Assembly (NCBI RefSeq): GCF_000699445.3 | Contig: NC_067198.1 | Span: forward strand, 40,665,691-40,729,690 | DNA from: Schistosoma haematobium | Taxonomy: Eukaryota; Platyhelminthes; Trematoda; Strigeidida; Schistosomatidae | Direction: 5' to 3' | Length of the DNA stretch: 64,000 nucleotides | Part shown: positions 21,654 through 33,178 of the stretch, in pieces | Numbering within the stretch: the first letter of the stretch is position 1 | Layout of the letters: each line of letters opens with the position of its first letter | Made by a program: the position numbers and the translations under genes | The notes under the pieces: model-generated | Databases searched by the model: none | The model's input: only the letters and a program-made list of their open reading frames with translations | Told to the model about the DNA's origin: nothing

Positions 21654-21739
21654 TTAACAAATGTTTTATTTGAAAATGATTATGATCTTTTTAATATCAT
21701 ACAATATATATGAATGCATTTCTATGTATATAATTTATT

Positions 21740-21905
21740 TTACTAGTTGAATTCATGAGTCAGTCTAAGCTAGACCATCATTAAAAACCTAGAAGCACTC
21801 GATAGCCGTTTTATCCTAGTACAAAACTCTTCCAGTTTTCGATGATAGTCTAGCTTAGATTAACTTATAAATTCAACGAATAAAATTACTACAATCTCCA
21901 CAAAT
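21740..21905. mobile_element. SINE-B foldback, first of three in a row
   Basis: An antisense arm with GAATTCATGAGTCAG is joined to a sense arm ending ATCTCCACAAATTC. Copies of TAATTTATTT lie on both sides. Confidence 0.8.
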
Positions 21906-21919
21906 TCTCATTACAACAA

Positions 21920-22121
21920 TAATTTATTTTTTTGATTGAGCTCATTAACAAATTGATGTTAGACTACCATTAGAAATTTGGAAGCACTGAACAGCCGTTT
22001 CATCCTATTGTAAGACTCCATATCAATAAGACGAAACAACTGTCCAAGTTTTCAATGGTGGTATAACAACAATCAGTTCATGATCTCAATAAAAAACATA
22101 ATAATCTCCATAATCCCGTAT
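21920..22121. mobile_element. SINE-B foldback, second of three
   Basis: It is of the variant subfamily (AACAAATTGATGTTAGAC; tail ATAATCTCCATAATCCCG). Both hammerhead copies are shortened at the arm junction. Confidence 0.8.
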
Positions 22122-22138
22122 TGATAATAATTTATTTC

Positions 22139-22574
22139 ACTGATTAAAATCATGTGTCAACTGAAGTTAGACCACCATGGAAAACCTGGAAGCACTGGAC
22201 GGCCGTTTCATCCTACTATGGGACTCCTCAGCAGTGAGCATCCACGATCCCGTACAACCAGGTCTGTTGTGAGATATCAACTCACTGAAGATAGTAGTTT
22301 ACGGTGGTGCAACGTCGTGGATTGGTTGAAGTTAGACATTAACACCGTTGGATGTCGGCTCAGTGGTCTAATGGTTAAGTGCTCGAGCGCGAAACTGATA
22401 GGTTCTGGGTTTAAATCTCGTGGAGGACAGGATCGTGGATGCGCACTGCTGTTAGGAGTCTTATACTAGGAAGAGACTGCCATCCAGTGCTTCCAGGTTT
22501 TCCATGGTAGTCTAGCTTCGATTGACTCATGATTTCAATCAGTGAAATTTCTAAAATCTTCACAAAACCCTTTC
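22139..22574. mobile_element. SINE-B foldback, third of three
   Basis: The antisense arm (22139-22255) with hammerhead is followed by a full sense unit (A box region near 22358, B box GGGTTTAAATC near 22408). A perfect 17-bp duplication, TGATAATAATTTATTTC, lies at 22122-22138 and 22575-22591. Confidence 0.9.
22192..22238 (-). ncRNA. SINE-B hammerhead ribozyme, nearly intact
   Basis: The minus strand has stem I CACTG/CAGTG, CTGAGGA, stem II with one G-T closing pair, GAAA, stem III ACGGCCGT and GTC. It may still fold and cut. Confidence 0.75.
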
Positions 22575-22591
22575 TGATAATAATTTATTTC

Positions 22592-23310
22592 TTAGTTCAT
22601 ATTTCTTTTTCTGATTTACAATCTAAATTACTAAATAATGAATTCAAAGAGAAGATAGTTTTCATTTTCATTTTATGTATTTCTATATGAATACAAATAA
22701 AGGTTTCTTCTACTTGTACCGCTTTCATGGGTCATTGTCAGTTTCTTGTATTCTCTTTCAATCTTCTATGAACAAAAAAAGCGATGTTTACATGCTTACA
22801 AATTGTGTTTCTCTTTTTTGTCCATTCCCTTTTATTGATCAATTGTTTATACATATGATTAATAGAAACATATCTGATAAACATTATATGAAGTATACCC
22901 ATATAAAAAACATTACTACCCTTTTATCTCTGGATCAAACAGTAATAAAAGTAGAATACAATTGAAAATGAGATCAAAGATAAAAGATCACATTATAGTT
23001 CAAACCTTAATAATGAATAAAAAGTATTAGTTCAAAAACAAAAGAAAAACAAAAAAAACAAGAACAAAGAAAACAAGAAAAAGATAAAAATACAAAAATA
23101 AGTAATGAATCAAATCTATTTTTCAAAGAAAATGGATACACCGCATAGATACAGTAAAATCTCGTTGCATTGTGTTTCAATGGATTCAGTTCAATGATAT
23201 ACTTGTAGATGTTTAATTAACTTTACGAACAGAAAAAAATAAAAAATAAATGAAGTAAATTTAATTTTAAGTAACTCCTTATAATGAATTGTTTCTCTAT
23301 AGTTACTTAA
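22592..23310. other. Unassigned, very AT-rich DNA
   Basis: The open frame at 22675-22965 has no motif, and its composition matches the surrounding DNA. A-rich tracts lie at 23035-23105. Confidence 0.6.
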
Positions 23311-24560
23311 TTACTCCTGTTACTTCTCGTGAAGGCCAACCACCTGCATTCTTCATCCAACTCTGTCCTGGGCAATTCTTCCCAGCTCTTTCCAGTTGTT
23401 ATTTATTCTTTTCATATCTGCTTCTATTTCCCAACGTAATGTGTTCTTAGGCCTTCCTCTTATCCGCTTCTTTTCAGGATTCCAAGTTAGAGCTTGCCTC
23501 GTGATGCAGTTTAATGATTTGCGTAATATATGTCCTATCCATTTCTATCGTTTTTTCCTAACTTCCTCTTCAGATGGAAGTTGGTTTGTTCTCTCCCAGA
23601 GAAAGATATTGTTGATGGTATCCAACCAATGGATGTTGAATATCTTGCGTAGACAACTATTTATAAATACTTGTACCTTCTTGATGGTGGTTGTTGTAAT
23701 TCGCTGAGTTTCAGCTCCGTAAAATAGAACTGCCTTGACGTTCGTATTGAAGATTCTGACTTTGATATTGGTTGGCAGACAGTTGTTTTGAGTTCCATAT
23801 GTTCATCAGTTGTAGTGTAGGGCCAGCAAAATGTCACTAAGTCTTAGCCAATTCATGCGGCAGTCGGGTCATTGAACAAATCGTCGATTCTCGTCAAAGT
23901 CAAGAACAACCAACACGCATCAGTTAATCTTATGCCATGGACTGGCCCATGCGGCAGTGATCTTACTTTCACTTGTATCTACTTAAACTAATATATTTCT
24001 GCAATAACATCCTCTGTGTTGTACAGTCTTTAAAGCATCTATGGTACCTTGATACGTTAATGGGGTAGTCCACGTAAGGTGCTGACCACGAGATGTGACT
24101 TCGACGTTAGCTAGTTTGTCACACCATTCACGTCTAACTTGAGAAGGCCTCCAATCATTTCGGCATAGATCATCTACGTTGGTGATCTACAGTAGGAATG
24201 CGGCCTTTGCTTTGCCGATCCTCGCCTTTACGTCTGCATCTGATCCTCCTTGTTCATCGATGATGCTTCCCAGGTTTGTGAAGGATTCTACATCTTCCAG
24301 AGTTTCGCCATCAAGAGTAATCAGATTGCTGTTCTCCGTTTTGAATTTTAGGACCTTGGTTTTCCCCTTGTGTATGCTGAGGCCTATTGATGCAGAGACT
24401 GATTCTACACTGGCTGTCTTTATCTGCATTTATTCATGTTTATACGATAGGAGGGCTAGGTCATCTGCGAAGTCCAAATCGTCTAATTGGTTCTGAGCTG
24501 TCCACTGTATTCCGTGTTTCCCCTCAGATGTTGAGGTCTTCATAATCCAGTCGACCACCA
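23311..24560 (-). pseudogene. RTE/SR2-like non-LTR retrotransposon, C-terminal half, split by LTR4
   Basis: The minus strand encodes polymerase C-terminal sequence, for example HKGKTKVLKF, TLEDVESFTNLGSIIDEQGG and SDADVKARIGKAKAAFL in the open frame 24429-24187, then further C-terminal pieces to 23311 in broken frames. In an active element this is the thumb and C-terminal part of reverse transcriptase. A 376-bp solo LTR interrupts it between 23816 and 24191. It is 5'-truncated and inactive. Confidence 0.85.
23816..24191. mobile_element. Solo LTR4 (376 bp) in the RTE copy
   Basis: It begins TGTAGGGCC, ends GATCTACA and is flanked by a perfect 4-bp duplication GTAG (23812-23815, 24192-24195). 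The RTE reading resumes directly after it. Ends and duplication length fit Ty3/Gypsy integration. No second copy is in the window. Confidence 0.8.
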
Positions 24561-25084
24561 GACGAAAGAGGGAGAGAGTACTATAGTTTTAATAATACAA
24601 TGGATAATGTTTCATTTTTTATTTGCTATAACATTTAATGAAAACAGCAATAGGTCAAAGAAAAAAATAGATTAGATCAATAGTTATACTGAATCTTTAT
24701 GCTTGTGAATATTGTGTTTCTTTTATGTTATAAAGTGTTAAATGGTGAACATTACATTTCAGAATGATTCTAGAATTTAGTGTACAGGGAAATCCTTTAA
24801 GTTGAATAGAAAACACATATTTCATGAGAGTTTGGTATGATCTATAATTTGTTATGAATAGTTTTATTCATGAGTTGTTTTTAATGCATAAATGCCGATC
24901 CTTAGAATAGAATCTAGGCAAAACTTTATTTAATGACCATTTTAGTTACTTTTAAATATATTTAAGGATGTTTACTATGTACGTTATATTCAAATTTATA
25001 ATTTTTCATCTCTTCTGTAGTAGTATTTAATTCTTCATTAAAAGATGATTAGAGGTGTCGTGCTTGAATATCTGGTTAGCCTAT
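24561..25084. other. Unassigned AT-rich DNA
   Basis: I see nothing coding or repeated. Confidence 0.6.
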
Positions 25085-25980
25085 TTTTTGGCAAGTTAGT
25101 TTTCTACGGGATGGGGTCGTTAACCCTATGTCCAACTCTCTTTCTTTATCCGGGCTTGGGACTGGCAGTAGCCCCAAGGGGGCTCCAGAAAGAGAAAAAA
25201 AGAAGATTATTGAATGATACAATAAAGAAATTCGTTGGAAATTATCGTGAACCAGGACGACCAGTGAAAAGCAAGGAAAGGAAAGTAATCACCGACATTG
25301 AAGAACAGCGAAACAGTTGGGTAGAGAACTTCAAAGAATTCTTGAATCGACTAGCCTTAATAAACCCACCCAACATCGAAGCAGCACCCATGGACTTCCA
25401 GAGCGATGGTGGACCACCAAGAACTGAAGAGATCAGAATGTTAACCAGACAAATCAAGAGCGGCGAAGCAACGAGGCCAGACAACATTTCAGCAGATGCA
25501 CTCAGAACAACAGTCAACCAACACCAAGGTCACAATTTTCAATACAATTTTACTGTATGGGGTGAAAACTTGGACAACTACGAAAGCCATCAGGTGTTTA
25601 TCAACAGTTGTCTACACAAAATACTTCGGATCCGTTGGCCAGACACTATTAGACACTGACAACCTACTGTGGGAGAGAACAAACCAGATTCCATTGGACG
25701 AAGAAATGAGGAAGAAGTGGTGAAAATGGATAAGACACACATTGAGGAAAGCAACCAACTGAGTCAAAAGACAATCCCTCACTTCGATTCCTCAAGTGTA
25801 AAAAGAGAAGAGGAAGACCAAAGAACACATTGTGCCGAGAAATGAAGATAGACATGTGAAGAATGAATAACAATTGTATAGAACTAGAAAGGAAGGTCCA
25901 TGACAGAGTGAGTTTGAGAATGCTGGTCGGTGGTCTATGCTCGATTGGGAGTAACAGGAGTAAGTAAGTAAGTAAGTAAG
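25085..25980 (+). pseudogene. RTE-like copy, inverted 5' end and internal deletion
   Basis: The first part (25085-25190) is the RTE 5' untranslated sequence in antisense. The sense frame follows: KERKVITDIEEQRNSWVENF and IRMLTRQIKSGEATRPDNI, the start of the reverse transcriptase, is fused to C-terminal sequence (VFINSCLHKILRIRWPDTI) with the catalytic core deleted. It ends in a (TAAG)n tail at about 25958-25980. Its last 320 bp closely match 27935-28260 in the opposite orientation. Confidence 0.85.
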
Positions 25981-26350
25981 CTTGAATATTTGGGTTACCT
26001 GATCCGATCATCTAGATTTTTCAACAAGTTATCTGTTTTTGTTTGTTTTAACAAGTCATCGTGTTTATCAATTGCATAACCTCTTAAGGCGCGTTTATGA
26101 AAAAGTTTAAGACCTTTCACTGTACAAGTTACAAAATATCACAATCGGAGACATCATGATGGCTGACAATGTGCATTGAAAGGAATGAACACTATTCAGA
26201 TGTCGATTCCTGAACTGCTGACATCTAACTAGTGATCACTCAATATTTATCGCAAGGATCGATTAAAAAAAAGAAATGGAAATGTATTGAAGTAATTTGT
26301 GCTAAGAATTCTATACTGTACCAAAAATATAATATTGAATAGAGGCACTA
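25978..26350 (+). repeat. F-repeat copy
   Basis: It abuts the RTE tail and shares ordered blocks with 19785-20125. An imperfect AAT/ATT palindrome, able to form a hairpin, follows at 26365-26420. Confidence 0.45.
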
Positions 26351-26744
26351 ATAGTAATGGTGATAATAATAATAATAATTATTATTATTATTATCATTAT
26401 TATTATTGTTATTATTATTACAGACTGTCAAATCAATCTCAATGACGACAATAATTTTTTATTCATTATGAATATGTATAGATGTAGTGTACACACCAGT
26501 CATTACAATACTTTATGCCTATTAATTTAATTACACATACACACATAACACTCCTTTCCTACCTACAAATTGACGAATCCAAAATTTTTCTTGTTGTTCA
26601 AAGTGATTAACCTTTCCAAAAAATAACCACCATAAATCACGAAAAAAATCGGCAAGACAAAAATTTATAAGCGAGACAATCGGAATCGTTTGAGGGATTT
26701 CAAGGTCACGGCGCGAATTATAGTACTTGATGCGCACGTACGAT

Positions 26745-27245
26745 CGGTTCACAGAGGATTTTAGAGAAGACGTGATAATTGAGCGGCTTCAACAGATGGG
26801 ACTACTATGAAGTTCCTTTATTTGTAATTGTGGTAATCAAATGAGTTGTAGACCCTGTGAAGACTACTGTGGTGATGTTGTCATTCAATGTAATATACGT
26901 TGGAGGAAGAAGTCTGCTAGAATAGGAACTTTTTCGCTAGATCCAGATTGAAACTAAGGCAAAATCTAATAATTGTTGCGAACTGTATAATAAAAGCACC
27001 AGTATCATTGGTTGTAACATTCACAGATGTTACTGAAGCTTCGACTGTTAAGTGGTATGAGTATTGTTAAGATATATGAGTAGTAAAAATGAAAACCTTA
27101 TACAACCGGAGCGAACATAAACAATGTTGAAGCTATGTGGTCGAGAATGAAAGAGGTTTTGCGGCCTCCTCATGACTCCAGAGGCCTACTATTATTGGGG
27201 TCATATGGATGAATCCCTCTACCTCTTTTTAACCGTGACAAGCTT
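26745..27245 (+). pseudogene. Merlin-type DNA transposase remnant
   Basis: Translated pieces in shifting frames show a cysteine-rich N-terminal region (CNCGNQMSCRPCEDYCGD), then RWRKKSARIG, SRLKLRQNLI and TVKWYEYC, and further on VEAMWSRMKEVLRP and YYYWGHMDE. These resemble the IS1016-like Merlin transposases known from schistosomes, which cut and paste DNA through a DDE domain. Much of the catalytic middle is missing and several stops and frameshifts break it. I could not find the terminal inverted repeats. Confidence 0.7.
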
Positions 27246-27454
27246 TTGAACCGTGTAAAAAAAGCGTGTACAATTTAATTCTTTAGTTTTGTATAATATA
27301 TTTTACTCTATACTGTTTGCTGAGTGTCTGATAGTTCTCAAGATTCGTTCAAAGGTCATCCATAAATTATATTCTCGCCGAAAAAATTAATTTCAGCACT
27401 ATAAAGATAATGAGAAATGAGATATAAGAACATTACCAGTACAAAATGATTTGA

Positions 27455-27880
27455 TTTAATAGTTGAGATCATGAATAATTTGAAGTTAGACCACCATAGA
27501 AAACCTGGAAACACTGAATGGCCATTTTGTCCTATTGTGGGACTCTTCAGCAGTGCACATTCACGATCTCACTTCGTGAGATTCCAACCCAGGACCTATC
27601 AGACCCGCGCTCGAACGCTTAACCTCTACACCACTGAGTTAGCCGGCATCCAACAGTGTTAATGTCTAACTTCAACTAATACACGAAATTGAGGGACATA
27701 TCCACCAATGTTATCAGTGAGTTACTATCTCATAACAGACCTAGTTGAACTCCACTGGTCACTGCTTCTCACTAGAACTCCAGGAAATATCTTTTGAAGC
27801 CAGTCACTAATGTGCATATGTTGATTAATATCAGAAGGGAGGGTGTTTTATGGATATTATAGTAATTTTATTAGTTGATT
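27455..27880 (-). mobile_element. SINE-B copy, long form with tail of a second unit
   Basis: In antisense it shows the tail, hammerhead (CTGAAGA kept, GAAA changed to AAAA), tRNA-like head, upstream part, and then, from about 27828, the tail of another unit. This is part of a head-to-tail dimer. Confidence 0.85.
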
Positions 27881-27934
27881 TTTACACATATAATTCTTCT
27901 TTTTTGTTTGTTTGTAAAATTTACTTTCTATTAC

Positions 27935-28500
27935 TTACGTACTTACTTACGCTTATTACTCTCAATCGAGCATAGACCACCGACCAGCATTCTCAAACTC
28001 ACTCTGTCATGGACCTTCCTTTCTAGTTCTATACAATTGTTATTCATTCTTCACATGTCTATCTTCATTTCTCGGCACAATGTGTTCTTTGGTCTTCCTC
28101 TTCTCTTTTTACACTTGAGGAATCGAAGTGAGGGATTGTCTTTTGACTCAGTTGGTTGCTTTCCTCAATGTGTGTCTTATCCACTTTCATCACTTCTTCC
28201 TCATTTCTTCGTCCAATGGAATCTGGTTTGTTCTCTCCCACAGTAGGTTGTCAGTGTCTAATAGTGTCCGGCCAACGGCAATAAAGTTTGTATCTTCTTG
28301 TTTCCACCCCACACAGTGGAACTGTCTTGACATTTGTATTGGAAATCGTGAATTTGGTGTTGGTTGAGCATTGTTTTGAATTCCAGATGTTCTTTAATTG
28401 CAAATAAACTGCTCTTGCTTTGCCGATCCGCGCTTTTACATCTGCATCAGATCCACCATGTTTATCAATGATCCTGCCAAATTACTAGCTATTACGTCAT
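27935..28500 (-). pseudogene. RTE-like copy, 3' end
   Basis: It is antisense C-terminal polymerase sequence with the 3' end CTTACTTACGCTTATTACTC. It is close to the copy ending at 25980, so the two are recent relatives. Confidence 0.8.
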
Positions 28501-29066
28501 CTATATATTCATGGTAAAAAGATTTTTTGCATTTTTTTTTAATTTTGAAAATCTTAGGAAAAAAAGGAACTTTTCTTTTACTGTAAGATATTTATTTTTT
28601 TTCAAAAAAAGCAACAACATCAGGTTGAATTATGTTAACAACAACAACAACAACAACAACAACCACCACCACAACAACAACAACGGCAAAAACCACGACA
28701 ACCATAAGAAAAAGAAAAAAGAGGAAGACGACGACGTTTGAATATTGATTTACTGATGTATAAAAATTGTTTAAGCATGAAAATAATAAAATTTAAAGGA
28801 AAAAAGAAATTTTAAACAAAATTTTCTAAAGATCATATAGAATAATTAAGGAAACTGAAAGAAAAAATGTTTCATTTTTTTTTGGCGTTAAAATATTTGA
28901 ATGTAGAATGTGAATATTTATTGAATAAACAGTGAATGAACAAAGTACATAACCATCTACAATCTTTGATGTTTTACTGTGTCAAAGAAAATGAAAGTAA
29001 ACTCTTATTAAATCATTTATAAGTTGTGTTATATTCCTAGTAAAGATTAAATTACGGGTAACTTCT
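28501..29066. repeat. Low-complexity DNA with (AAC)n
   Basis: AAC/ACC triplets occupy about 28637-28700. The rest is A- and T-rich with no gene. Confidence 0.75.
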
Positions 29067-29067
29067 A

Positions 29068-29470
29068 AGTCAGTCAGCTACAATGTAGGACCAGGCACAT
29101 ATATGCATCGGTCCAAGTTACGATACCTCATTAATACAACAAGATGAACACCGGATTCATAAAAGTAGTTAATTCAGAGGTGGTAATATATAGAGAAGAC
29201 AGAGAGTGTATACACCGACGCTATTCTGATCGATTCTGAGCCATGTCACTCCGAGTCCCCAACCATTGGTTACGATAGTCATGCGGACCCCAATCAAGTA
29301 GTCTGAATCTACCAACATGACTCACATTACAAGTTAGTGACTTCAAGCACTGGTGCTACGTTTTGGTTTGTCCGCCTCTAACTTTCTTCCAACCATCTCC
29401 AACACCGGTTAGCATTGCACGTCGTGGTAATCGGTGTTCAGGCATACGTAAAACATGGCTTCTAAGAGCT
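29068..29470 (-). pseudogene. E-repeat: non-LTR C-terminal fragment
   Basis: Minus-strand translation gives GWKKVRGGQTK, RLLDWGPHDYRNQWL and DMAQNRSE in one region, which I take as the C-terminal end of a non-LTR polyprotein. The 3' end is GTAGCTGACTGACTTAG, a TGAC-type tail. A second copy lies at 52045-52470. Confidence 0.65.
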
Positions 29471-29562
29471 ATTAATGGACTGATATTATATTATTGTATA
29501 ACTGTTCGGTAACTAGATCATGTATATCTATAACTAGCCAGGCCTAATGTCACAACAAGTTG

Positions 29563-29868
29563 GATTATGACTAGTAGTAGAATACAGGACGCGCATTTCG
29601 TTCTATTTGACAGTCGTCAACTGGATGTATCTACAACCCAGAGTGAAAATCAACTCTGAGATACAAGTACACCCAGCTGAAGAGTCTCAAATATGACGAA
29701 ACGCGCGTCCTGGATTCCATTACTAGCCACTATCCATCTTTGCTTAAAATGCTTGTGAATTAAGACAATATCAAGGCAATCGGCATGGGATTCACGTATG
29801 CCAATAAGAGACTGATCAATTGCTATCCTAGACATCAATGGAATATTTATATAAACAATACCAAGTAA
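29563..29868. mobile_element. SINE-A foldback
   Basis: A short antisense arm (29563-29640) is followed by a sense arm (29641-29868) with a good hammerhead and the 3' part (AATAAGAGACTGATCAATTG). Confidence 0.85.
29664..29718 (+). ncRNA. SINE-A hammerhead ribozyme, core intact
   Basis: It has CTGAAGA, GAAA, stem III ACGCGCGT and GTC. Stem II is shortened to three or four pairs (GTCT/ATGAC) and stem I is CCAG/CTGG. Confidence 0.8.
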
Positions 29869-30214
29869 ACTTATACTACATTCTCTGTTAAAATGTACTT
29901 ACTGGTTAAATGGTTAAATGTAAGGCTGAACTTTAGAGAAATGACTAATTAATTACTAGAAAATACATAGTATTACTCCTAAGCCTTGAGGTCCTGAGTT
30001 CGAACTCAGGTAACGTTTTTATTGTATATTGCTTAATGCTGGTGGATTCGTTATTTCACAAAAGGAAATTGTATAACGTTATGGTGCAGTTTGTATTATA
30101 ATTAGTCATTTAATTTGATATGAATAGTTTGGTTGATTGTAAATACTCACAAAAAACCCAGGTTGCTATCAGAATACCAAAGTGATGAACAAATGGTGAA
30201 GAAACAAATTCATT

Positions 30215-30370
30215 TTAATTTCAATGGTTAAGATCATGAGTCAGTTGAAGCTAGACCACCATGGAAAACCTGGAAGCACTGCACGGCTGTTTCATCCTAT
30301 TGTGGGACTCCTCATCAGTGCGCATCCACGACCTCGCCCCCTGTGAGATTCGAACCCAGGACCTACTGGT
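30215..30370 (-). mobile_element. SINE-B fragment
   Basis: Tail through hammerhead to the B box are present in antisense. The first core base is changed (GATGAGGA), so cleavage is unlikely. Confidence 0.8.
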
Positions 30371-30749
30371 TTCATTTTACACAAATGTTGAAAATTATTT
30401 CAGAATATAAATGATTATCTGAATAAAATTTCATAGGTCATTCATTATTCAATAGAATCGAAGTCGACTCCACTTATTACTCTTCAAGTTATTGTCACAA
30501 GACAAATGTTTAGTAATCTGTGGTTCTTACTGATTAATTGGCTAAAATGACATCATTCTGTAAAATAAATACGATATGAACCATTTTCATAAACCTTTCA
30601 CTAAAATAAATAAATGTTATTGTATTCACTTAAAAGTAAATGAAATACTACACTCAAACTAATAAACAGTAATTAGTAGCCTTTCCATCATATTGGTATA
30701 TATTTAGAAAATCAACAGATTTTCATGTAAAAGTTATGTACCTACACTA

Positions 30750-31107
30750 CAGACTGTACATTTTGACGGAGAGTGTAGGACAGACTGCAGGAAAGAAGAA
30801 AGTGGTACGGCGATCAGAACTACCGCACGTATGACTGCTTTAAAATGTAGACCAGTATGATGTATCCTACTGATGTCGACAGATATAATTAGCATATATC
30901 ATCAATCGGAAGTGAAATACCCGGAAGCAGAAGGTTTTAGAAGATCGATGAAAAGAGAACGAGAACAGAGAATTGATTGTTGTGAAAATGAAGGAACAAT
31001 GAAATCTGACACGATTGATTGATATTTTGCATATGAAGTATTTACTGTATGGTTCTCGGATTTTACTAAGTCGTTCTGTAAGTTTATATTGCAATTGGTA
31101 AGTATGA
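30750..31107 (+). mobile_element. LTR1 with adjoining internal sequence
   Basis: The LTR begins at 30856 (TATGATGTATCC) and is cut off near 31107. The 100 bp before it (GACGGAGAGTGTAGGACAG) also occur, inverted, next to LTR1 at 34700-34800. This is therefore the internal 3' end of the retrotransposon plus its 3' LTR. Confidence 0.7.
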
Positions 31108-31831
31108 CAGCTAACAGATATTACTAATAACTATATATATATACGTATATTTCATACAATCGTTGATCCATACAAACAATCGGAAAAACGAAGTGAAGAG
31201 AAGAGATTGAAGGGAATGACGCGCGGTGGAGAAGTCATATAAGCCAACTCAATTTAACTAACCGTGACTTTATATTTATAGTCACATAAAAATAAGTTCC
31301 AGACATGTGATGAATAGGATAAGAGGTGTACACACATACGCTCATTTTAAAAAAACAGTCGGGGTTAATCAGCAAATAATCAACATGGTTAAAATTTAAC
31401 TCAAGAAGAATGAATAAATTGGCCTGTCTGGAAGCTAGAATAAGCTGTATGGGCTTAACATAGTAACGGACACCACAATCTATATATGATCAATATTCTG
31501 AAAATAAAGAATGCAGACCACGTTACATGCATAATCTGATCCACTGATTCACAACAGAGGCAACATTTTAAAAAATAAACATACATTTTTCGAACAAGCT
31601 TTATTCGTAAATTAATTTCGCTGAAAATGTTTGCTACAAAGATATTAATAAATTCCAGAATGAGATACAAATGAAATACATAATTAGTGGCGACGTCAGT
31701 TTAGTTGTGTCTTCTATATCCATAAATACACTAGACATTACATTTAACTATCCTGAATTTCATGGAATATGATGAGAAAATGAATACTACATAAATGACC
31801 TTAACCTTTGATGTTTTAGTGGTACAACTGA
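31108..31831. other. Unassigned DNA
   Basis: A stretch near 31440 (GGGCTTAACATAGTAACGGAC) resembles bases 14-34 of the window, so part of it may be a dispersed repeat. No coding signal is seen. Confidence 0.5.
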
Positions 31832-32100
31832 ACAAGTGAACAAGAACATGACTGGGGACAATCGAATGTAATTAAACACAAAATTACAGAACATCTTAGT
31901 GAAATCTGAGAACCATCCAGTAAATACTTAATTTACAAAATGTCAATCAATTGTCTCTAACTTGACTGTTCTTTTTGAAAATATCAATCCATTGTCATTC
32001 TGTTCCCGTTCTTAACTTCTCGAACTTCTACTGAAATACATTCTATCCCTGACTATCGTTATATGCTACTTATGTGTATATCAGTAGCTCATATCATTCA
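31832..32100 (-). mobile_element. Solo LTR1
   Basis: It is 269 bp. The sense strand carries the tip CATATACACATAAGTAGCAT and the end GATTGTCCCCAGTCATG. Divergence from the other copies is moderate. Confidence 0.75.
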
Positions 32101-32812
32101 ACTATCTGACAGTTAGATATTTTTCTTTATATTTATAAATTTATTCTTCCCTGGTCATTTGTTCATTCCTCAAAACTGACTTTAAAACAACTGTGGTTTC
32201 TCTCGTTAATTCTAAGAATAAATTTCGAGGCTATGATCACAAATAATAAAAAGTTTAGTGATTGGAATATATTATAGGTAAACAGGTGATCAGAATGTTT
32301 AGGTTCACACTATTCTTACCCATATATATCGTATACCATGAATTAAATTATATCTGACTATAATCACATGTAAAATTGAGTTTAAACTGGAGATACAGTG
32401 ATTACTAGAGTTCATCGTCAGTAAAATGGTAATGAATTCATAAATTATAGGGTTTTGAATCTGTCCTAAAATTATAATAATCAATTATATGATTATTAAA
32501 ATGATCAATTTTACTGGATAATAGGTTTGAGGAATACATGATGGGTAGATGTTCAATAATGCATGGGCAAGTAAGACTAATGAACTTAAATCACAGTTAT
32601 TTTTAATGTTATACTTCTTTAGAAATGTCAACTGGGAAAATATTCCATGATAAGCAAACATGATATGAATGATTTTTTGTCGTTAAGCTTCGTTTTGGGT
32701 CCTGGACTCTTATCAAAATCTGATATAAACGCCTAATAACAAATAAAATTTCATTGGAATATTATAGATACTTTTGTAAATAACTATTACAACTTCCATA
32801 TTTCAATTCATA
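32101..32812. other. Unassigned AT-rich DNA
   Basis: I see no gene or repeat. Confidence 0.6.
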
Positions 32813-32827
32813 ATAAAGGTCTTTATT

Positions 32828-33178
32828 TCACAGGTTGAAATCACGAGTCAGTTGAGCTAGACCACCATGGAAAACCTGCAAGCACTGGATGGCCGTTTCG
32901 TCCTAGTATGGGACTCCTCAGCAGTGCGCATCCACGATCCTGCACCCCGCGAGATACGAATCCAGGACCTATCGGTCTCTCGCCAGGCGCTTAACCAACT
33001 AGATAGGTCCTGGATTCGAATCTCGCGGGGTGCGGGATCATGGATGAGCACTGTTGAGGAGTCCCATACTAGAACGAAACGGCCGTCCAGTGCTTCCTGG
33101 TTTTCCATGGTGGTCTAGCTTCAACTGACTCATGATTTCAATCCGTGAAATTTCTAAAATCTCCACAAACCCCTTTTG
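32828..33178. mobile_element. SINE-B foldback, long near-perfect arms
   Basis: The antisense arm (32828-about 33000) and sense arm (about 33000-33178) are close inverted copies, each with tail, hammerhead and B box. ATAAAGGTCTTTATT and ATAAAGATCTTTATT flank it (32813-32827, 33179-33193), a 15-bp duplication with one mismatch. The two mirrored 83-codon open frames here are by-products of the inversion. Confidence 0.9.
32882..32929 (-). ncRNA. SINE-B hammerhead ribozyme, core intact
   Basis: The minus strand has stem I GCACTG/CAGTGC, CTGAGGA, stem II GTCC/GGAC, GAAA and cleavage triplet ATC. One pair in stem III is lost (ACGGCCAT). The sense-arm partner at 33046-33093 has TTGAGGA and is probably dead. 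Confidence 0.8.

Noticed and set aside
21740..22574. CRISPR-like array of similar units with similar spacers.
   Set aside because: The units are SINE-B foldbacks in nuclear-type DNA, and the spacer sequence is the duplicated target.
22675..22965. 96-codon open frame that could be a small membrane protein.
   Set aside because: Its hydrophobic residues follow from T-rich DNA, and no start context, splice signals or motif support it.
28511..28741. 76-codon Asn-rich open frame.
   Set aside because: It is a reading of (AAC)n low-complexity DNA.
30001..30020. B-box-like GAGTTCGAACTC as a separate tRNA-derived element.
   Set aside because: No A box or ribozyme accompanies it, so the short match is not enough.
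32857..33118. Two overlapping 83-codon open frames on opposite strands with near-identical proteins.
   Set aside because: They arise from the inverted arms of a SINE-B foldback and have no protein-like features.
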